A stretch of DNA of 64,000 nucleotides. Source: Aselliscus stoliczkanus (lineage: Eukaryota; Chordata; Mammalia; Chiroptera; Hipposideridae). This document shows positions 58,540 through 64,000 of this stretch, piece by piece. How positions within the stretch are numbered: the first letter of the stretch is position 1; each line of letters begins with the position of its first letter. Made by a program: the position numbers and the translations under genes. The stretch is taken from positions 65,323,478 through 65,387,477 of the forward strand of contig CM066738.1 of NCBI GenBank assembly GCA_033961575.1, read 5' to 3'. A model generated the notes under the pieces. That model worked only from the letters and a program-made list of their open reading frames with translations. It had not been told where the DNA came from and did no database searches.

Positions 58540-58578
58540 CCTTTAAAGAACTGATGATTGAAGTATGTAAAAAAATAG
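58540..58578 (+). CDS. MYOM1: MYOM1 micro-exon: helical linker My11-My12
   Basis: This 39-base exon (phase 1 at both ends, 13 residues) encodes AFKELMIEVCKKI, the short helix between two Ig domains. Acceptor is TTTCTATCCACAG and donor is GTAAGT. Only 91 bases of intron follow before the next exon, so the two are probably recognised together. Confidence 0.92.
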
Positions 58579-58669
58579 GTAAGTTAAAATGTTCTCACCA
58601 ATGACAGTGCTTCATTATTCTCCTGGATGGGCTTATAGGTGTATAAAATATGCTGTCTTCTTCTTTCAG

Positions 58670-58775
58670 CTTTGTCTGCTACAGACTTGAAGATCCAAAG
58701 CACAGCTGAGGGCATCCGGCTCTACTCTTTTGTTACTTACTGCCTGGATGATCTGAAAGTTAACTGGTCCCACAA
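58670..58775 (+). CDS. MYOM1: MYOM1 exon: N-terminal part of Ig domain My12
   Basis: The exon is 106 bases, phase 1 to phase 2. It encodes ALSATDLKIQSTAEGIRLYS followed by FVTYCLDDLKVNWSH. The core Ig tryptophan is in KVNWSH, and a cysteine sits in the middle of VTYCLDD. The acceptor is TTCTTCTTTCAG. The donor is CACAA/GTAAGT, with the cut chosen to rejoin N-E-T-A-I-K at 62947. Confidence 0.94.
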
Positions 58776-59347
58776 GTAAGTAAATGGGAATTTAATTGCT
58801 GTGTAGAAATTCTTTCTACACTGGAGTGAAAAAAAGTGGGAAGAACAAAAGCAACTCTCTATATTCTCAGGTAAGGAATCTTCTGACTTTTCAGGTATGA
58901 CATTGATGAGTGTAGGACAGAAGCACCCAGGCCTTTCTTTTAGTGTGAGGTTAGCACTTTCCGTCAACACATACACAGTGAGGTCAGTGATGGCTAACAG
59001 CATCTGTCTTTGTGATCAGGGCAGTACCATAATTTGTAGACATGTCTATAATGTAACCTCTACCTCCAGACGGTTGTGCTTGGTCTCTCTCTGCTTTGTG
59101 AGGCATCCAGAACCAGATTCTGATCCTCTCTTTCTACACACAGCTAACCCATGCTATGGTCTGGAACAAAATTAAAGCAGAATGCTCCAGAAGGCACCAA
59201 ATTTCCCATTATATGAATTAGGGACCATTCACCAAAGAAACCTAATCCAGAGGCATGCCTGAGTTAGTTATTGTTGTTGTTCATACCAATTAACATAGTT
59301 GGCCATTAATATGTTCCTTGTCCACCCTTGGAAGGCTGGGAGATCTT

Positions 59348-59455
59348 TTTTTTTTTTTTTTGAGGGCAGTGTCACTGGCCCTCATATGTGGGACCTGAAC
59401 TGGGGCTGCTGGCTTCCCAAGCCAGTGCTTAAACACTGTGCCACTCGGCCAGCCC
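59348..59455 (-). mobile_element. Short-form SINE, antisense
   Basis: T-run, GAGGGCAGTGTCACTGGCCC and GCCACTCGGCCAGCCC. AGGCTGGGAGATCTT (59333-59347) recurs as AGGCTAGGAGATCTT (59456-59470). Confidence 0.92.
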
Positions 59456-59814
59456 AGGCTAGGAGATCTTAAGATGATTTAGGAAAAATTTATTGCAACA
59501 GGATTAAGCCTGAAGTTTTGTTCTAATCCCAGACTTCCTTCATGGAGTTCTGGAGGCATTCCATTCAAGTTCACCTCTGGCATTCCAAGAGGCACAACAG
59601 GTTTCTAAGTCAAAGGAGTTCTCCATTTATAGTCTTGATGTTATCCTTAACTTCTGTGCTTCCTTGATATTTGCTGAGCTGAAAGAAAATAGCAGCCTGG
59701 CACAGAAATCTGATGGGGCACAGCCACTTTCAGTCCACACTTAGGATGCAGCAGACACTCATTCTTAAAGTCCTTGTGAGCCCTACTGAGCAGTTGGTCA
59801 CTGTGGTTGTTTAT

Positions 59815-60005
59815 AATGTGACTGGCACTGATCCAAGCCATTTATATGGATACATTTACTTAACATACACAACTCTTTGGGGTGGGTACTTCTCACTCAG
59901 TTTGAGGCTAGGGGAAATGACTTGCCTGAGGTCACACAGCTAAGTGGTGGGTGGAGGGCTGAGCCCAGGCAGCTTGGCTCCTGATTCCCCATGCTATGGC
60001 CCTAC
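59815..60005 (+). mobile_element. MIR remnant
   Basis: ACTGGCACTGATCCAAGCCA, CTTGCCTGAGGTCACACAGC and TAAGTGGTGG with GAGCCCAGGCAGCTTGGCTC are diagnostic of MIR in sense orientation. Confidence 0.82.
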
Positions 60006-60539
60006 TCCTGTATTCAAGTAACATTAAACATCTAGATTAACATTTAACCAGAACGGGGTCCCACAAAACAATCATTTGTGTATTCTTTAAAATAACTGTC
60101 TTGTTACATACAACAGTGTTTCCTTATTTTATTATTATTAATTTACTGAGTTCTAAAAAAAAAGAGAAGTGAAATTCCAATGTAGAATTTTTGGGGTTTC
60201 ATTCCTTTCAGAATATATTTTAGGAAAGTAGTTCTATGTTAAAATAGATAAAATTCCAGGAAATTCCTGTGTGACACCTAAGACATTTTAATATATCAGT
60301 CTGAGATTGAGAAGATAAATTAATTAAATCATCGATCAAAAAGCTTTACATCATCTCAAAAAGGATTACTTGTCAAAAATAAATTATAGCATTGAGAACA
60401 AACTTGGAAACATAGACTAGCAAGGAATATACTTTTTACATTATTTAGTTTGGTCAGCTAAATGAGTGTTTTGTGTATCCACATGCGCATGAACAATTGA
60501 AGAGTCAAGGATTGTCTTCACTGTCTTTATGTAGGTATG

Positions 60540-60740
60540 TGGCACAATGGGAAAAAAACTTGAAATAGGTTTTAGTCTTGACTTTGCTCCTATCTTCCCT
60601 TGGATCTTAAGCAAGTCATTTAATTTTTCTCAGTCTCACAAAATAATACCTGCTCTATCTCATAACACTGATGGACCCAATGAAAGAATGAAATTAGTTG
60701 CACTTTGTAAAGCATGAAGTGCTTTACAAATTGAAGGTTC
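60540..60740 (-). mobile_element. MIR remnant, antisense
   Basis: TGACTTTGCTCC, then CTTAAGCAAGTCATTTAATT, TCTCAGTCTCACAAAATAAT and TTTGTAAAGCATGAAGTGCT follow the reverse MIR pattern. Confidence 0.75.
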
Positions 60741-60991
60741 TATTATACATGTTAACCAGTGATTTAAGAATTCAAACATTTATTATAGCAAAGCAGAGCA
60801 CTGTCTGTCTTTCTAGCTCTCTAAGACATATATATTGCTCAGGCTGAAGTCTACGGGTACAGATGGGTTCCTTTATCTTACATTTTATGGCTTTTTAATT
60901 TTAATATCTTTTAAAGAATGTACTGTATAAGAAAAATGATGAATATTTATTTGAAAACAGAAACTTTTTTGGTAGAGATCTTTGTTTTTCT

Positions 60992-61455
60992 GTTTTTTGT
61001 TTTTTGTAAGACTTTATTGGGTAATGGGGGAGGGGAACAGCATTGGGGAACTGGGGAAGGGGAACAGACAAGTTGCTGTCCTTTTGTTCTTCATTCTAGT
61101 TGTGGAGGACATTGCTTCACTGGCCCATGTTGGTATCATCATTACGCTCTTCTTGGGTGAGGCAGATCAGTCACCGGCCTCTGGATGGCTTCTCACAGTG
61201 GCTCTTGGCAGCTCACACCAGCTGCCAGCCGCTCACACTGGCTGCTGGCCACTCACTGTAACTTATGGCAGCCTACTGCAGCAGTGGCTGCAGCTATTCG
61301 GTCCCAGGGACTCACAGCAGCCCAGCTCCAGGTGGAGCTGTTGTTCACCATCTTAGCTGTAGAGAGCAGTGTCACTGGCCCTCACATGTGGGATCTGAAC
61401 TGGGGCCGCTGGCATCCCAAGCCAGCTCTTAACCAAAGCACCACTCAGCTGGCCC
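60992..61455 (-). mobile_element. Long-form SINE, antisense
   Basis: Full length: tail side GACTTTATTGGGTAATGGGG, head side ACCACTCAGCTGGCCC. The T-rich repeat TGTTTTTCT (60983-60991 and 61456-61464) flanks it. The core carries the expanded GAGTGGC/GAGCGGC-type units on the reverse strand. Confidence 0.9.
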
Positions 61456-61867
61456 TGTTTTTCTATGTTTTTTAAAGTTCATTTTGCTTATTATAGATAG
61501 CTACAAACATAATATATGTTTGATTTAGAACATATATTTATAATATCATACTACAAGTTAGAAAGAGTTTAAAATATAATGTTATCCATAGTTTTACTAG
61601 TCATAGTATGAACACTTTGTGTAATACCTTTATCTTTTCTTTATGCATAATTGTTAATAAAATAAAGTAGTTTAATCTAGTGCCCATTTTCCTTATTTCC
61701 TTACATGTTAACAAACGCTTCTTCAAGTTATTTTTAACATCGTTGAGAGTACATCCACCTCTATCTTTCTCTTATTTCATCTAAACAGTGGCATTACTAG
61801 ATGGTCAGATCACAAAAAAAAAAAACTGTTCTATTTGCTGTTATTCACCTGTAAAGAAAAGAACACA

Positions 61868-62315
61868 GGGCCGGCCAAGTGGCACATTGGTTAAGAGCTG
61901 GCTTGGGACACCAGCGGCCCTGGTTCGGATCCCACATATGAGGGCCAGTGACACTGCCCTCTACAGCTAACAACAACAGCTCCACCTGGAGTTGGGCTGC
62001 ATGAGCCCCATCAATGGTGTAGGCTGTAGCCCCTGCTACAGTGGACTGCCATAGGCTACAGTGAGTAGCCGGCAGCCAGCGTGAGCGGCTGGCAGCCATT
62101 ATGAGCTGCCAAGAGCCACTGTGAGTGGCAGTCCAGAGGCTGGCGACCGATCTGCCTCACCCGGGAAGAGTACAATGACGATACCAACATGGGCCAGTCA
62201 AGCAATGTCCTCCACAACTAGACTGAAGAACCAAAGGACAGCAACTTGTCTGTTCCCCTTCCCTGATTCCCCAACGCTGTTCCCCTCCCCCAATTCCCCA
62301 ATAAAATATTTTTTT
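61868..62315 (+). mobile_element. Long-form SINE, sense
   Basis: Full length from GGGCCGGCCAAGTGGCACAT to CCCCAATAAAATATTTTT. The perfect direct repeat AAAGAAAAGAACACA lies at 61853-61867 and 62316-62330. Confidence 0.93.
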
Positions 62316-62946
62316 AAAGAAAAGAACACAATGGATGGGTCTGCTCATGAACTACTATACAATACCAAGAAACTCATATTCAGGGGCAGAGAAGGTGCCT
62401 CATTCATTTTGCAGCAACTCTGTTTTTCATTTAATCTTGGCCTTACTACCAAGTGCATATTTATGAATGTTTTAAATAGCTTTGTAACCGCATATATCAA
62501 TGGATGTCAGCCACAGATGAACCTCCTTAAGTCTGTTTTTGACCAGCTTGTTCATAGACCTTCTGCATGAAATATGCAGTAAAATAATATGTATCTTGGC
62601 CTTTTCACTTTAAAGATTCCCTTAGTCCCAGAAATAAGTCCAAGTAAAAACAAAGATAATTAATATCACTGAGAAGTATTGGTGTTGCAATCTGCCTGGG
62701 CCCCAGACTACTATTGGGAGTTAAATGTGAGACTGTCAGACCCCCACCCCTACTCCTGACCCTGGGCCCCGGAATCCAACTTTGGTGGTTCAGGGTCTAT
62801 CATTTCTCTGAAGCAGTAGAACATATGTGGATCCCATATTATTTGAAAGCCTGTAAAACTTTATGTTAATATCTTCAATAAAGATAAAGTGAAGGTCAGT
62901 TCTAGAGGAAAGCAAACAATAATGACATTTTCTTTGATTTGAACAG

Positions 62947-63110
62947 TGAAACTGCCATTAAGTACACAGACAGAGTTAAGACTGGGGTCACCGGAGAGCA
63001 GATCTGGCTGCAAATCAATGAGCCCACTCCAAACGACAAAGGGAAATATGTAATGGAGCTCTTTGATGGCAAAACGGGACACCAGAAGACAGTGGATCTC
63101 TCAGAACAAG
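62947..63110 (+). CDS. MYOM1: MYOM1 exon: C-terminal part of Ig domain My12
   Basis: The exon is 164 bases, phase 2 to phase 1. It encodes ETAIKYTDRVKTGVTGEQIW, LQINEPTPNDKGKYVMELFD and GKTGHQKTVDLSEQ: the Ig motif Asp-Lys-Gly-x-Tyr in the F strand with no cysteine after it. Acceptor is TTTGATTTGAACAG and donor is GTAAAT. It is the last exon in the window. The following linker and Ig domain My13, which forms the antiparallel dimer, must lie beyond 64000. Confidence 0.95.
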
Positions 63111-64000
63111 GTAAATGGATATTCTGTAGATTAGAACTTACTTTGGAGCGGTGGGCGTTTTAGAAAGAATGAAGGGTGATAAGAGGTCATTAAGTTTGCC
63201 TATTGAAAGATGATTGGAGGTGTTAATAAAGCAGTTTAAATTCAGCCACAGTGGTAGAAGCAAGAATTCAGTGGGTGGAGAATCATTGAAAAGTAAACAC
63301 TACTCTTTCAAGATGCTGACAAAGAAGGGCAGATTGATTTACAATCACTTGAGCAAGAACAAACACTGAAAAAGAATAGTTTTATGATAACTGAAATTTG
63401 AGCATGTTCATGGAGTTTAAACCATCAGCTCAGTCAGAAGGATTGACAATGTGAGTGAAGGGGAATAACTGATGTATCAGCATTCTGAAGGATGGAAGGT
63501 CGGAGACCCAGGGCAGAGGTGACAGGGTTGACTTTGGAAAGGAGCAGGAATACCTTTTCTTCAGAAACCAGAGGGGAGTAATTATGAGTAAGCAAAGACA
63601 AATATTGAGAAGAACAGAAGCAAGTTAGAAAAGTTGGATCCTTATGGCCTCAGATTCCTTGGTCATCTTCTGAGAGAATAGGGGGTTCTGCAGAGACTGG
63701 GGAAGAGGAGAAGAAAGTCATGACAGAGATGGGCAAAAAGCTTCCATCTAAGAACATAGATGGCAGGCGATGCACAACTATTAGTTAAAATTTAAAAAGT
63801 TAAAACATACGCAATCATTAATAAAAATTTTAAATCACTGTGCTGTTTCTCACTCTCCTGGTACTATACTCTTCATCTTATTTATTATTTCCTGGAAAAG
63901 TAAAAGTCTGTATGAAGTTACTAAGGAGATTGGGGACTGACTTTCTCTTCCATTTTTTTCATATATTAAAATGCTGTCTAAATATGCCATAACACTCAGT
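63111..64000 (+). other. MYOM1: Start of the intron after My12
   Basis: The last 890 bases of the window are intron after the donor GTAAAT. I see no transposon, gene or second exon in them. Confidence 0.6.

Larger units (their letters stand above)
58776..62946 (+). other. MYOM1: Intron inside Ig domain My12
   Basis: This 4.2 kb intron contains a short antisense SINE (59348-59455), MIR remnants (about 59815-60005 and 60540-60740), a full-length antisense SINE (60992-61455) and a full-length sense SINE (61868-62315). The flanks (58780-59330 and 62340-62940) look unique. Confidence 0.6.
1..64000 (+). other. MYOM1: MYOM1 gene, internal part (18 coding exons)
   Basis: The whole window lies inside one gene transcribed on the + strand. 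Eighteen exons between 197 and 63110 encode consecutive parts of myomesin-1, which ties thick filaments together at the sarcomeric M-band. Every intron starts GT and ends AG, and the phases fit: FN3 domains use two exons with phase pattern 1-0-1, and each Ig domain and helical linker begins and ends in phase 1. The order FN3 end, EH segment, FN3, FN3, Ig, linker, Ig, linker, Ig, linker, Ig matches myomesin My6 to My12. The EH segment separates MYOM1 from MYOM2 and MYOM3. No promoter, first exon, stop codon or polyadenylation site of the gene is inside the window. No exon carries a stop or frameshift, so the gene looks intact. Confidence 0.95.

Noticed and set aside
2516..62315. tRNA genes
   Set aside because: The tRNA-like A and B boxes belong to SINE heads with poly(A) or T+ tails and target duplications. 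None has a full cloverleaf ending at a T-run terminator in unique flanks.
1..64000. CRISPR arrays, operons, phage or defence systems
   Set aside because: Spliced exons, SINEs and L1s show that this is mammalian nuclear DNA. The repeats are dispersed transposons, not regularly spaced arrays.

Overview
This window is intronic and exonic DNA from a single vertebrate muscle gene. It holds eighteen consecutive coding exons of MYOM1 (myomesin-1, the M-band cross-linker of the sarcomere) on the + strand. They cover the end of one fibronectin-III (FN3) domain, the alternatively spliced EH segment, two further FN3 domains, and four immunoglobulin (Ig) domains joined by short helical linkers. The N-terminal exons and the last Ig domain (the dimerisation domain) lie outside the window. 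All eighteen exons have AG/GT borders, their phases join without a break, and together they give 2,264 coding bases (about 754 codons). Gene identity rests on recognising the protein. The domain numbers My6 to My12 follow the published myomesin scheme.

The organism is a placental mammal, and I infer a bat, most likely of the rhinolophoid group (horseshoe, leaf-nosed or false-vampire bats and relatives). The reason is the dominant SINE: a tRNA-derived head starting GGGCCGGCCGAGTGGCGC, long and short forms, and a tail ending CCCCAATAAAATCTT. A related multi-tRNA SINE has the same tail. Species assignment is not proven from the sequence.

Layout: 1-5.5 kb, My6 end, EH exon and first half of My7, with inverted mariner remnants in between. 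5.5-19.5 kb, My7 second half and the My8 start; the intron between them holds an H3-3A retropseudogene and a 4.1 kb L1 with two elements nested inside it. 19.5-27.4 kb, My8; its internal intron holds a Tigger-like element carrying a deleted L1. 27.4-36.4 kb, My9 and the first linker. 42-46.3 kb, My10 and the second linker. 46.5-57.2 kb, My11, with a nearly full-length antisense L1 in its first internal intron. 58.5-63.1 kb, third linker and My12.

More than 95% of the window is intron, mostly transposons. Many copies have target-site duplications that can be read directly. I found no new enzymatic or defence system. The most interesting items are the conserved EH cassette exon, a possible unannotated frame-breaking exon at 29.0 kb, two similar L1 copies in direct orientation around the exons at 46.2-46.6 kb, layered nested insertions at 15.3-16.0 kb, and the coexistence of long and short SINE lineages.
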